From the NCBI RefSeq assembly GCF_029867415.1, contig NW_026705404.1, positions 186,001 through 250,000 of the forward strand: a stretch of DNA of 64,000 nt. Reading direction: 5' to 3'. Made by a program: the position numbers and the translations under genes. Numbering within the stretch: the first letter of the stretch is position 1; each line of letters begins with the position of its first letter. Below, piece by piece: positions 8,508 through 18,244 of the stretch. Under the pieces are notes generated by a model. That model did no database searches. It saw only the letters and a program-made list of their open reading frames with translations, and was not told where the DNA came from. Source of the stretch: Vicia villosa (taxonomy: Eukaryota; Streptophyta; Magnoliopsida; Fabales; Fabaceae).

Positions 8508-10815
8508 CTATTGCGCGCCACGTGGACCATGGTACGATCCACATTCAGGTTGTCTAATAGGTCGTGTAGACGGGTCACGAGTTGGTAATGCCCCCCTATT
8601 CCTGCGACGACGCCCCCCTCTATTTGGTTCGTCTTGTGCTTGAGTCGACGGCCCCTCAATGAAATCTGGGTCTTCAAAATCTGTGGGCCGTCCTTGACCT
8701 CTAGAATTCCCTCCATAGGATAGGCGGGTGCCCGCTGCGCTGTCAAAGCTTTGTCTAGGCGGGTTGAAATTTCTCCTAGTGGGTGCGGCCTGGAAGTTTT
8801 GGAAGTTGGTGGTGGATCTGGTTTGGTTAAAATACAATGGTTGTGGTGGTGTGTTGAGGTCAAATGGTTGGTTGGTGTACTGTGACGTTGGTTGGTCGAA
8901 TGTGGTGTATTGCGGGTATTCTTCTTCTATGCCCATGTCGGGGGTTATTGGTGGTGATCTTGAAGAGCTCACCGCATGGAATTCTTGGAAATGTGATCTG
9001 GAAGAGCTCCCTACATGGAATTCTTGATTTTGTGGTTGAGTTTGGGATGGAAAAAACTGGTGGTATTGTTGGGAATGTTGTTGGTAAAAAGGTGTTTGTG
9101 GTTGGATTGGTTGTTGGTGGTAACTTTGTTGTTGTTGTTGGTGTTGCCGTGGGTAATGCTGTTGTTGGTAATTTGGCGGTGTTTGTTGTTGTTGTTGGTA
9201 ATTTGGTGGTGGTGGTTGTTGTTGTTGTTGGTGGTAATTTGGTGGTGGTTGTTGTTGTCCTCCAAAATATGGAGGTTGTGCTCGCGGGTCAGCTAAATAG
9301 AAAGGGGCAGACACAATCATTTCAGGATTTGTGACCGATCTGTACCAGTTGACATATTCAACAGTTGGCTTCATTTCTTGCGGCGCCACAGGAAATTCTA
9401 GAACATATTTGGAACGAAAAGCCCATATTTTACGCTGATCTATAGCAAACGTCTTGTAATTTTCTACGTACCACTGTTCGCTAACCTTCGCCAGATGCCA
9501 ACGTCCCAAACAGTCAGGTTCAGGTGGGTCAGGGATACCTTGATGCATGCCGAATTGGAGCTTCACACGGTCACTTTGGTGCATCTCCACAGTGGTGAAC
9601 CGTATGATGGGTGATTTTGTCGTCCAAATAGCCGCCTCGTCAAGGTCGGGTACGTGATCCAATTCCAAGTAAGGTCTCCAAATAAACTGCAAAGCAAATA
9701 ATATTAATTTCAAAATATAGAAGATAGTAAATTTTATAAATATATTTTGAAAATGGAAATTTTTAGTGGTCTTACATCTTGGGGTCCAAGTCGATCTAAT
9801 AGTTTGCGGTAAAAAATGATTTTGGATAAAGGCGTATTGGTGTAATCCAACCCGATTGCATTAAACCTAAACACATTAAAAGATAAAAATCAATATAGTT
9901 ACAAATAATAATAGAATAAAAGGCACTAATTAAAATAAGATCCAAAAGTTACCTTGAAGCGTAAGGGAAGGCGAAACTGTTTGGATTTGCAGGGGCCAAT
10001 ACCGGCATTCTCCACCATGCCCATGCTTGTAGCAAGAATGCGCATCCACTAAATGTACAACTATTCTTTTTTGCACATTTGCACAAGGAACTATAGAGGT
10101 ATGCTAACACAGCCGAACCCCAACTATATGTCTTTATTGCATCAATGTCCCCAAGTAAACACAAGTACATAAAATTAACACTATTTCCCGTGCCTTCGGG
10201 AAATAAAAACTTACCAAACAATAACATAATATACATCCTAGTTTTCTGTAGGATACTTTCTTCGTCAGAAAACTCATTCAATTTAAGGCCATCATAAGCT
10301 AGTTGAAGGCCAGCAAGCTTTATACCTTGTCCCCTACCCCTTTGTCGCCCCTCACCCTCTATTAAATCCACACCCAACAATTTGACGCATAGAGCGTTTG
10401 GTTGTTGGACATTTCCATACACTGCCTTTCCATTTGTTTTGAGACCCAATAACATGTACACGTCCTCTAGAGTGACGGTACATTCACCTATTGGAAGGTG
10501 AAAAGTATGGGTCTCAGGCCTCCAACGCTCACACAATGCTAATATAAACTTCATATCAACTTTGCTTTCTGTTAAGTTCATTACCTCACCAAATCCCACA
10601 CGTTTAACGTAGTCCACAATCAAAGGGTCAGGAGCATTCATCGGTCCAGCACGGGTCCTAAATCTCGTGATATCCTATAAAAAAAACATTACCCATAAGT
10701 ATTTGAAATTAGAAAATTTAAGGTGAAAAAAAATTAAGTGTTTACTCAAACTTACAAAATCAGCAATGTTTGCAATGGTTCCTCGATGCTCTTGACCCAT
10801 AGTTAGGAGAGACAT
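8508..10815 (-). CDS. Plant-mobile-domain protein carried by the MULE (4 exons)
   Basis: Exons read on the minus strand are 10756-10815, 9953-10674, 9776-9866 and 8508-9686. All introns are GT..AG and the frame is kept through every junction, giving 683 residues. The start is the ATG of MSLLTMGQEHRG, 94 bp after a TATAAATA. Residues ~30-380 show the aminotransferase-like plant mobile domain: TFHLPIGECTVTLEDVYMLLGL near residue 70, SAVLAYLY and WAWWRMP near 210-245, then LDYTNTPLSKIIFYRKLL across exons 2-4. The tail (about residues 430-560) is rich in Gln, Pro and Asn, and the end is rich in Gly and Arg. Databases often call such proteins 'phosphatase 7 long form homolog', but no phosphatase domain is present. 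The domain is known from both host silencing factors (MAIN/MAIL1) and transposons; its role in the MULE is unknown. Confidence 0.85.
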
Positions 10816-10908
10816 GTTTGTTGACGAGAAAAAAATGGTGGTTCTGATGATAAGTTGCTCTGATGAAAGTATAAGAGGTGATGAAGAAACTGAACAAGTT
10901 TGTGAACA

Positions 10909-10916
10909 TATTTATA
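10909..10916 (-). promoter_or_regulatory. TATA box of the plant-mobile-domain gene
   Basis: TATAAATA on the minus strand lies 94 bp upstream of the ATG and only about 20 bp from the start of the 45-bp tandem array, which therefore sits at the position of proximal promoter elements. Confidence 0.65.
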
Positions 10917-10930
10917 GCCAAAATGCATAG

Positions 10931-11140
10931 GTGAGGACGAGATTCCCTGCAGTGTCTCGTCTTGTCAAGCCTGTGGTGGGGACGAGATTCCCTGCAGTGT
11001 CTCGTCTTGTCATGTCTGTGGTGGGGACGAGATTCCCTGAAGTGTATCGTCTTGTCATGTCTGTGGTGGGGACGAGATTCCCTGCAGTGTCTCGTCTTGT
11101 CGTGTCTGTGGTGGGGACGAGATTCCCTGCAGTGTACAAA
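10931..11140. repeat. 45-bp tandem array upstream of the plant-mobile-domain gene
   Basis: Five units start GACGAGATTCCCTG at 10936, 10981, 11026, 11071 and 11116, an exact 45-bp period with few changes. Each full unit contains GACGAGA and TCTCGTC as inverted arms around CTGCAGTG. The core GGGGACGAGATTC and a downstream TCTTGTCATGT are shared with the second array at 12611-12855. Confidence 0.9.
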
Positions 11141-11367
11141 ACAACACAGAAACTAAAACATCTAAGAAATTACTACGGTTAAAACAAAACAACCGGTTTT
11201 GGCAATTAACACAATTAACACAACTACCACATTTATTTTAATTGAACGATCCGGTTTTGGCAACACAAAACAACCGGTATATCACGATATTACATTGCAA
11301 AATAACACATATCAACTTGTAGTACATGCTCGATCATTGCAACAAACACAACAACACTTAATCTAAA

Positions 11368-11691
11368 CTACTCAAGTATCACTGCAAGAACAAGTGGATT
11401 TTCAATGCCTCGGTTAACCTCTCCACTGTGTGTCCAAAACATTAGATCCACGTCCACATCGTCTTTCACACGGTCCCAATAATACATGTAGGTGCCTTCT
11501 GGATTATTATCCGTCAACGTAATGTATGGACAACGGTAATCTATCTGTTTAACTTTTCTGGTCGGACCATCTAGTTGACGAAACCCAATGTTGATAGCTC
11601 TAACAATTCTCTGGAAATTCCAATGGGGGTTAAGGCAGACACGCATGTGACTACCTTCCTCAAAAAAGACGACAGCCCAAACTGAGTTCAT
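11368..11691 (-). CDS. Uncharacterised 107-aa MULE protein
   Basis: This is a continuous 107-codon frame with its own TATAAATA at 11756-11763, 65 bp upstream of the ATG. The product begins MNSVWAVVFFEEGSHMRVCL and contains DYRCPYITLTDNNPEGTYMY and DVDLMFWTHSGEV. It looks like a compact globular protein with alternating hydrophobic and charged segments, with no signal peptide, membrane span or zinc motif. I do not recognise the family. It lies between the plant-mobile-domain gene and the 122-aa gene, all on the minus strand, and its balanced composition and own promoter argue for a real gene that travels with the element. Confidence 0.65.
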   Translation of the reverse strand: MNSVWAVVFFEEGSHMRVCLNPHWNFQRIVRAINIGFRQLDGPTRKVKQIDYRCPYITLTDNNPEGTYMYYWDRVKDDVDVDLMFWTHSGEVNRGIENPLVLAVILE

Positions 11692-11755
11692 TTTTTAGTG
11701 TTTGCAGTAAGGATGAAGAAAGAGTTGGTACTTCAACTCCACACACACACACCTT

Positions 11756-11763
11756 TATTTATA
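11756..11763 (-). promoter_or_regulatory. TATA box of the 107-aa gene
   Basis: TATAAATA on the minus strand is followed by a CA/GT-rich leader of about 60 bp before the ATG at 11691. Confidence 0.6.
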
Positions 11764-11921
11764 GTGGGTGAAATACAGAGGAAAATAATTTTGTTAATTA
11801 TTAATAACTTAAATACTAATTGGAAACTTTGTAATGTTAAAAAAACATTTCATTAATATATGCTCAGAGCGTTTAATTGGACGGTACAGAAGTAACTGAA
11901 ATGATAAAGAAACTGCAACAT

Positions 11922-12290
11922 CTAGGATATTACAACGGTTAGGACAATGTCTTCTCTGTCCTCCATCATTCGAGTGCATTGAATGTCGTCCTCCATTGTC
12001 TCCCACCAACGCTGTCTTTCAAGAAAAACACCTCCCCTTGTTCTAAGTCTCTTGATAGATCTGATTTGTTGGCCTGGACTCCACTCTCCGTCCAAAAACC
12101 TAAGGAGGTTTCTCTTAAGCTGGTCCATGGATTGAATGTTCCAAAACATTACCTGCATGGGAGGTTTGACGGCAGAGAAAATAACGTATCCATTCCTTCG
12201 ACGATAGTCCGGTTGATAGTCGAAACGCCTCACAGGTGGTGGAGGCTCAGAAGTCCGGTGCGTGATATCTGGCCTTATTCGAGATCTCAT
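11922..12290 (-). CDS. Uncharacterised 122-aa MULE protein
   Basis: This is a continuous frame starting MRSRIRPDITHRTSEPPPPV, with TATAAATT at 12327-12334, 37 bp upstream. The middle, MQVMFWNIQSMDQLKRNLLR, and the basic QQIRSIKRLRTRGGVFL segment suggest a helical, basic protein that could bind nucleic acid; this is inference from composition only. I do not recognise the family. The segment YVIFSAVKPPMQVMFWNI is loosely like the pattern of the neighbouring 107-aa protein (a hydrophobic strand followed by a Phe-Trp), so the two may be distant relatives, but I could not align them with confidence. Confidence 0.6.
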   Translation of the reverse strand: MRSRIRPDITHRTSEPPPPVRRFDYQPDYRRRNGYVIFSAVKPPMQVMFWNIQSMDQLKRNLLRFLDGEWSPGQQIRSIKRLRTRGGVFLERQRWWETMEDDIQCTRMMEDREDIVLTVVIS

Positions 12291-12326
12291 TTTTGCGTGT
12301 GTGTACTAATGCACACAGGAAACCCT

Positions 12327-12334
12327 AATTTATA
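12327..12334 (-). promoter_or_regulatory. TATA box of the 122-aa gene
   Basis: TATAAATT on the minus strand is the third TATA box of the MULE's minus-strand genes and lies close to the start codon. Confidence 0.5.
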
Positions 12335-12610
12335 GAGGGACGGACGCCTTGCCTTAGGTCTGTATCACAATTAGGGTTTCATATACAAGGGAAAAACGTA
12401 AACCCTAATTTTGAAGAAAAAAAATTAGGGCCCCACATGGTCCCCACCTGTTTTCTGTCCTTCGCATGCGTCCGAAACGAGTTCCTGTACCCTAGCATGC
12501 GCCTGCAATGATTCCTGAAGCGATTCCTGATAGATTCCTGCAACGATTCCCCCTAAGCAAAGCATGCATGCAGCCCTATCTTTTGCATGCATTAGCCTTG
12601 TGTAGAATTA

Positions 12611-12855
12611 TTGCTTCATTTCTTGCATGCATTAGCCTTGTGTAAGAGGTGGGGACGAGATTCTTTTGTGGCATGCAATAGTCTTGTCATGTTTGAATCT
12701 TGTGCAGAATTATTGCTTCATTTCTTGCATGCATTAGCCTTGTGTAAGAGGTGGGGACGAGATTCTTTTGTGGCATGCAATAGTCTTGTCATGTTTGAAT
12801 CTTGTGCAGAATTATTGCTTCATTTCTTGCATGCATTAGCCTTGTGTAAGAGGTG
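12611..12855. repeat. 102-bp tandem array upstream of the MULE transposase
   Basis: Two full units and a partial third run head to tail with an exact 102-bp spacing (GGGGACGAGATTC at 12650 and 12752). The unit also contains TTGCATGCATTAGCC and TCTTGTCATGT. It ends just upstream of the TATA box at 12864. The core motif is shared with the 45-bp array on the other side of the element. Confidence 0.9.
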
Positions 12856-12863
12856 GTGCATGA

Positions 12864-12869
12864 TATATA
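12864..12869 (+). promoter_or_regulatory. TATA box of the MULE transposase
   Basis: TATATA stands directly after the 102-bp array and 113-118 bp before the transposase ATG at 12982. Confidence 0.6.
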
Positions 12870-12981
12870 GGAACTACTTCACATACTATTTTTTACAACC
12901 AACACAATTCTCCCAAACATTTCTTCTTTTTACAACACAATTCTCACATTTCTTCTTTCACAATTCTCACATATCAAAATT

Positions 12982-15386
12982 ATGGCATCCACCTCGCAGT
13001 ACAAAGTTCGTGTTCATATGAACGGTGAGACATACCACTGCGACACAAACGGTTTTCTATTTAGAAACACAAACTCAACACGTTTTGCTCTAAATAGACA
13101 ATCAGATTTCTCTTATCTAAAAAGGAAAATCGAATCCAAAATAAGAGAACCAGTCTCTCAAATATTTTACCGACAACCCCTTGTTCAACCTAACAACTCA
13201 GTCAAGTTTTATCAATCACAGATAACAACTGACGTAGAGGTTCAAAACATGTTCCTCACCCATGAGTATTTTGGTTATGATTATCTGGAACTGTACATAG
13301 TGGTTGAACAAAATGCTCCTTCGCAAAATATTCAGTCACAGGTTATTGATCCTGTTGTTGATGACAAACAACAACCCGAACATGTCATTGATGAAGAAAC
13401 TGATATAGAAGATGTTGTTGATGAGTTGGTGAATCGTGATTCCGAAGATGAAGGTGACGAAGAAGTTCCAGTACCGGATCCAGTACCGGATACACATGCA
13501 TATTCACCTCCGGCACATTTCACAACGCTTAATTTAGGAGAGGACGAGCCATCGTCCGATATGTTCTACAATCCATATATGAGGTCAAGCGAGGAGTTAA
13601 AAGAGGGTGACACGTTTCGTTCGAAGGATGATTGTCTACTGGCTATAAAAAATTGGCACTTAGCAAATTGTGTTGATTTTAAAGCCGATCGATCAAATCC
13701 AGAGAGAGTCAGTATTGCATGCAAAAACCCGGAGTGTGGATACATGCTGAAGGCATCATTCAGAAAGAAATTTAATGCGTGGGTGATACGTTCGATATCT
13801 CAAGCCCACACCTGCGTCACCACTAACATGGCGCAAGATCATCGAAAACTCAGTCATGACATGATATGTCATACCATCATTCCTCTGGTCGAAACTGACC
13901 CATCACTGAAGGTGAAGACAATTATTTCTCATTGCGTTTCTGTGTTCAAATACAGACCTTCGTACAGAAAGGCTTGGTTGGCGAAACAGAAAGCAATTGA
14001 AAAAGTCTACGGCAACTGGGAGGAATCGTACCAACAACTTCCTCGCTACCTGGCTGCACTGCAATTGTATTCACCTGGGACTGTTACTATATTGGAGACA
14101 CTGCCGGCACAGTCCCAAGACGGAACCCCTCTCGAAGGTAATGGAATCTTCCATAGACTGTTCTGGGCGTTTCGACCATGCATCATCGGTTTTGGTTTTT
14201 GCAAGCCGATTATTCAAATTGATGGAACATGGTTGTATGGGAAATACAAGGGAACTTTGCTGATGGCAGTCGCGCAGGATGGAAACAGCAACATTTTTCC
14301 AATAGCCTTTGCTCTGGTAGAAGGAGAAACAGCTGCTGCTTGGAGTTTGTTTCTGAAGAATCTTCGAGCTAGAGTTGCTCCACAGTCTAACCTTTGTTTG
14401 ATTTCGGACAGGCACGCTTCTATTGACAGCGCATACAACAATCCGGCAAATGGTTGGCACAACCCCCCTCTAAGCATGTCTACTGTATTAGGCATATAGC
14501 ACAAAATTTTATGAGAGAGATCAAAGATAAATTTTTGAAGAACCACTTGGTGAACGCGGGGTATGCCTTAAACCAACCTGGATTTCAATACTACCGCCGA
14601 GAAATAACGTTGACAAATCCAGATGCAGGGAGGTGGATTGACAGCATTGACAGAGCGAGATGGACTAGGTCATACGACGATGGGGCTAGGTGGGGTCACA
14701 TGACTACAAATCTTGTGGAATCAATGAACGGGGTTTTCAAAGGCATTCGAAACCTACCTGTAACTGCCTTGGTTTGTGCTACGTATTTTCGGATGGCAAC
14801 TCTGTTCGCCACAAGAGGTAAGCGGTGGAATTCAGTGTTACAAACACAACAGGTCTACAGCGATGTGTGTATGAAATATATACAACAGGAATCTGCCAAG
14901 GGTAACACTCACCGAGTGACCGAGTTCGACCGTCATGGCCACACCTTCAGTGTAAAGGAAACAATTGACCATAACCAGGGACTTCCACGACAACAGTATC
15001 GCGTCAATATCCCAGATCGTTGGTGCGACTGTGGCCAATTTCAAGCATATCGCATGCCTTGCTCCCATGTCCTTGTAGCATGTTCACATACTCACTTTGA
15101 TGCATTATCTTTGGTATCAGAAATTTACAAGGTATCAACGTTGCTCAACGTATACGACAATTACTTTCCGGTGGTAGCAATGGAAGCATATTGGCCTGTG
15201 TACGAGGGGGAAACAGTTTGGCATAACGATTTAATGCGTCGGAATAAAAGCGGTCGACCAAACAGCAGGCGTATTAGAACCGAGATGGACGTAACTGAAA
15301 AACTGCAGAGGAAGTGTAGTATATGTCGTGAGGTAGGACATAATAGGACCAAATGTCCCAATCGTGGATCTAGCTCCACAACATAG
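12982..15386 (+). CDS. MURA-type MULE transposase, one frameshift
   Basis: The first frame runs 12982-14499, and the coding sense continues in a second frame to TAG/TAA-bounded 15386, about 800 residues together. Residues ~5-110 form a conserved N-terminal domain; an acidic linker follows (~140-170). Next comes the MuDR-type DNA-binding domain (LKEGDTFRSKDDCL.. with CKNPECGYMLKA, ~205-275). The MULE DDE domain has QIDGTWLYGKYKG (first Asp), LISDRHASI (second Asp) and LVESMNGVF (Glu). It is followed by a SWIM zinc finger (CDCGQFQAYRMPCSHVL) and a C-terminal CCHC knuckle (CSICREVGHNRTKC). The frame changes in a run of six C at 14463-14468, just after the second Asp region, consistent with loss of one base there. 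All catalytic residues are present. A sequencing or assembly error in the C run is a real possibility. Confidence 0.9.
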
Positions 15387-15770
15387 TTTTTAGTTTCGAT
15401 GATATTTGTAATTTACTTTTTCAATGAAATGAATTTTTTTCATAGATTTTATGGGTTACAACACAAAAAACATTACCAAAAAAATAATGGTTTCAGGAGA
15501 CATATTGAAAGAAATTACCAAATATTACCATGGAAAAAATATTTGGAACCAATAATATTTACAAACATTTAAGAGAAAATATTACCGAAAACATTAATGT
15601 TGAAAGAAAAAAATTACCGAAAAAATATTACCATGGAAAAAAAAATTACCGAAAAAATTATATAAAAAAATAATGTTGAAAGAATATTTGAAAAATATAA
15701 TATAAAAAAATTTAAGAGAAAATATGTTAAAGAAAAAAAATAACAAAAAAAAAAGAAAAAAAAATAAGTG
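15387..15770. other. MULE 3' region after the transposase
   Basis: The sequence is A-rich with repeated ATATTACCGAAAAAA-like units (about 15480-15660) and holds no gene. It contains the transposase 3' UTR and leads into the right terminal repeat. Confidence 0.6.
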
Positions 15771-15986
15771 GGGGTGTTGTCGCCAGGGGGGGTGGCGACA
15801 ACACCTAAAATTTGCATGTAGGCGCCAGGCCCACTGGCGACGACGTTCTGGGCTTAGTGTTGTCGCCACCCCCCCTGGCGACAACGTGGTGCAGGTAGTA
15901 AAAAAGTGACATTTGGGGAATTTTTTTGAAAAGTTGGTTATTTCTGAAATTTTTTTAAAAAAACTTGTTATTCAAAAAAAAAATTC
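15771..15986 (-). repeat. Right terminal inverted repeat of the MULE
   Basis: This is the inverse of the left repeat, with palindromes at about 15774-15803 and 15857-15887 around a GGCGCCAGGCCCACTGGCG link. It ends ..GTTATTCAAAAAAAAAATTC, and ACATTGTGT follows as target duplication. Confidence 0.88.
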
Positions 15987-15995
15987 ACATTGTGT

Positions 15996-16922
15996 CGTGT
16001 GAATGAATTTAGCCGTTACATGTTTCTATACGTTTCGACGTTTCGGCGCTGTGTATATGTGCTGGTATGTTTTGTTTGTTGAACAACCAATTACAAGGCT
16101 GTGTGTGCTAATAATTGAAAATAAAATAAGAAGAATAATCATTAATAAAAAATATAAAATAAATTAAAATAAGATAACAATAGATAATAGAGAATAAATA
16201 AGTAAAATAATTCTTAATAAATAATATAAAATAATTTATAATATGATATAATTTTTAAAAAAAAACAACTTATGATTTAGGATAGAAAAAATATATTATT
16301 TCATACTGTTGCATATTTATTTAATTTTAATTTTATATTAACATATTATTATTATTATTATATTGCATAAATATTTTCATTTTTAAAAAGTGATTTAACA
16401 GACAACTATTTCTCTCTTCAAATCTTTTTCTCTGTCTTCTCTTTAACATCGGCAAAACTTTTCTTCTCCCTAAATCTAAACTTTCGGTGCTCTTATGTAG
16501 CTTTCGGCTATGGTGGTGCGTTGCCTTTCAAGCCGCTCCACCCTTCACCCTTTCGAAGTTGTCTCAGTGGTCCTCAGAAGCTCTTCTGTATTTCAGGGGT
16601 TCGTCTCTTTGGGCTCCGGCAGTTTTCGATGGCGGTTGTCCTTTTTTTGTTCTCTCCATACAGATCGATTTCAGATCTCTCTAGGTCTGAAGTTGAGCTG
16701 TTTTTTCCGGTTGAGTCCTCACAGGAAATTTTTTTGTGGGTGGAGGAAGGTGCGATGCAACTTGGTTACGGTTGTGTCACCTCTTTCTCCAATCCGCCAC
16801 CGTTTTTGATGCATCAAAGCCTAATCTTTTCTTATGCAGGTGTGTTGACATTTCTAATTTTTGAATCCCTGGTTGTTCCAGATATATTGAGATTTGCAGG
16901 TTTCAAGTTTTATTTTGTCTCC
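15996..16922. other. Flank without a supported gene
   Basis: The first part (to ~16390) is AT-rich and is the displaced upstream region of the AG-peptide gene. From ~16400 there is a CT-rich leader-like stretch followed by sequence of more balanced composition. It holds overlapping short ORFs (for example 16521-16937) in different frames, with no recognisable protein. It may be an untranslated or decayed part of a transcript that is cut by the solo LTR; I cannot identify it. Confidence 0.4.
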
Positions 16923-16927
16923 ACAGC

Positions 16928-17862
16928 TGTTGGCTGAAGATTTCGTTTAGAAAGAATATTCTTTGAAGAGTTAGAATTCGAAGGAAGATGGTTACTGATG
17001 ACCATTTCTGAGATTAAAAATGGCTACTGATGGCCATGTTTCGAGAATGATTGTTTGAGTTGGAACGAAGATAGTTAGAATTGGAGCTAATTCGAAGTGA
17101 ATTATCTTTAAAGACTTAAACATTTTGCGAAATATGTAAGGTACTGAGGCTGAACGTGTTTTCGTGGCATTCTCGGTTCTGATCACGTTGCCACGCGTCG
17201 AAAGAGGATTCAGGCAGGAGGATTTGAATTTCGAAGTAGTTTGTCTAACTGCAAAAGGACAGATGGCATCTCAGGGATTCTTGTGGGCAACGTGGCATCA
17301 GATTAGTGTAGGACCGTTAGGGTCGAAATTAGTATAAATAAGGATCTTAATGTTAGGATTCCGTGTGTTCATTTTGTACAAATCACTAACAAATCACTCA
17401 AGTATCAAGTGTTTAGAGAACGAGTTCGCTGAGAAATGTGCGTATGACACCAACACCATTTTAAATACATTTGTATCTTTCTTTATTCAAGTATCTTTTC
17501 AATTCCTTTTATTTTCTTTGTTTAACTTTCATTTCGAAGCACTTTACATTTCTGCATTTTACATTCATGCACGTTATATTTATGCACTTTACATTCCTGC
17601 AATTTACAGGCTTTGGTTTACGTTTTTTTTGTCGAAAGTCATATTAACATATGTAACAAGTGTTGATTTTAAGTGAATATTCATTCGATCATATCACAAA
17701 CAAGTTTTCTTGAAGTTAGAACAAACAAACATGATTCGAATCATATCAAGAGACAATTGTTTGACTATGTCCTAGGATCAATCTAGTCGATCCTGCGAGT
17801 AACCAAAGTATATTTTATAGTTTGGAGAACTAGCGGTTGTTTACCGGAAATCACCGTAAACA
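16928..17862 (+). mobile_element. Solo LTR, 935 bp, with target duplication ACAGC
   Basis: It begins TGTTGGCTGAAG and ends ACCGTAAACA, flanked by ACAGC on both sides (16923-16927 and 17863-17867). It has an AGTATAAATAAGG promoter at about 17330-17342. No internal region or second copy is present, so it is a solo LTR formed by recombination between the two LTRs of a full element. The family is not certain. Confidence 0.85.
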
Positions 17863-17867
17863 ACAGC

Positions 17868-18239
17868 GTCGAAGAATTTTGGGTCTTTCGGACTGGCGGT
17901 GGTTTGTGGATTCTTGCTACAGTTCGAGCTTACTGCCTCCTCGGTCTTAGATCCGTTTCAGTCAATAGTGATTGATTTCGGAATGTTTGGTCAAAAATGG
18001 CCGTTATTAGTTACCGACGTTTGCGAGTAATTTGTTGGTTAATGAAGTTGTTATCGTGTTGGCGATCGAATTCATTCTCCGTCTTCAAAATCTTTGTTTA
18101 GGGATTGTCATTTTATAAATTATATTTTTTTGCAATTTGGTTCTGCGCCCTAAGTTGTTCGCTAGGTTGTACACGTGATATATGAATGTCAGTCTCTAAA
18201 TTAGATTTGCTTTTTATTTTGTGTTATTGGATCAGACTC
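17868..18239. other. Flank continuing from 16922, no gene seen
   Basis: With the solo LTR removed, this follows 16922 directly. It is mid-GC at first, then AT-rich, without a credible reading frame. Confidence 0.4.
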
Positions 18240-18244
18240 TATGT

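Larger units (their letters stand above)
8048..15986 (+). mobile_element. Complete Mutator-like element (MULE), 7.9 kb
   Basis: Both ends start GAATTTTTTTTTTGAATAAC in inverted orientation, and the similarity continues for about 215-220 bp. A perfect 9-bp duplication ACATTGTGT flanks the element (8039-8047 and 15987-15995), as expected for Mutator-superfamily insertion. The interior carries a transposase (plus strand) and three minus-strand genes, each with its own TATA box: a plant-mobile-domain gene and two small ORFs. The intact duplication and open frames suggest a young insertion. The strand given is that of the transposase. Confidence 0.93.

Noticed and set aside
9011..9334. Plus- and minus-strand ORFs rich in Val/Gly or Asn/His
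   Set aside because: They are other frames of the CAA/CAACAG-rich region that encodes the Gln/Pro tail of the plant-mobile-domain protein.
10912..11182. Repetitive 64-83-codon ORFs (NLVPTTDMTRRDTAG..)
   Set aside because: A 45-bp period is a multiple of three, so any stop-free frame repeats; they are translations of the tandem array upstream of a promoter.
12611..13021. 136-codon ORF with repeated LHFLHALALCKRWGRDSF
   Set aside because: The 102-bp repeat is in frame by chance, and the ORF ends inside the true transposase start in another frame.
16521..16937. 138-codon ORF as a gene
   Set aside because: It overlaps two other ORFs of similar quality, has no recognisable domain and runs into the solo LTR.
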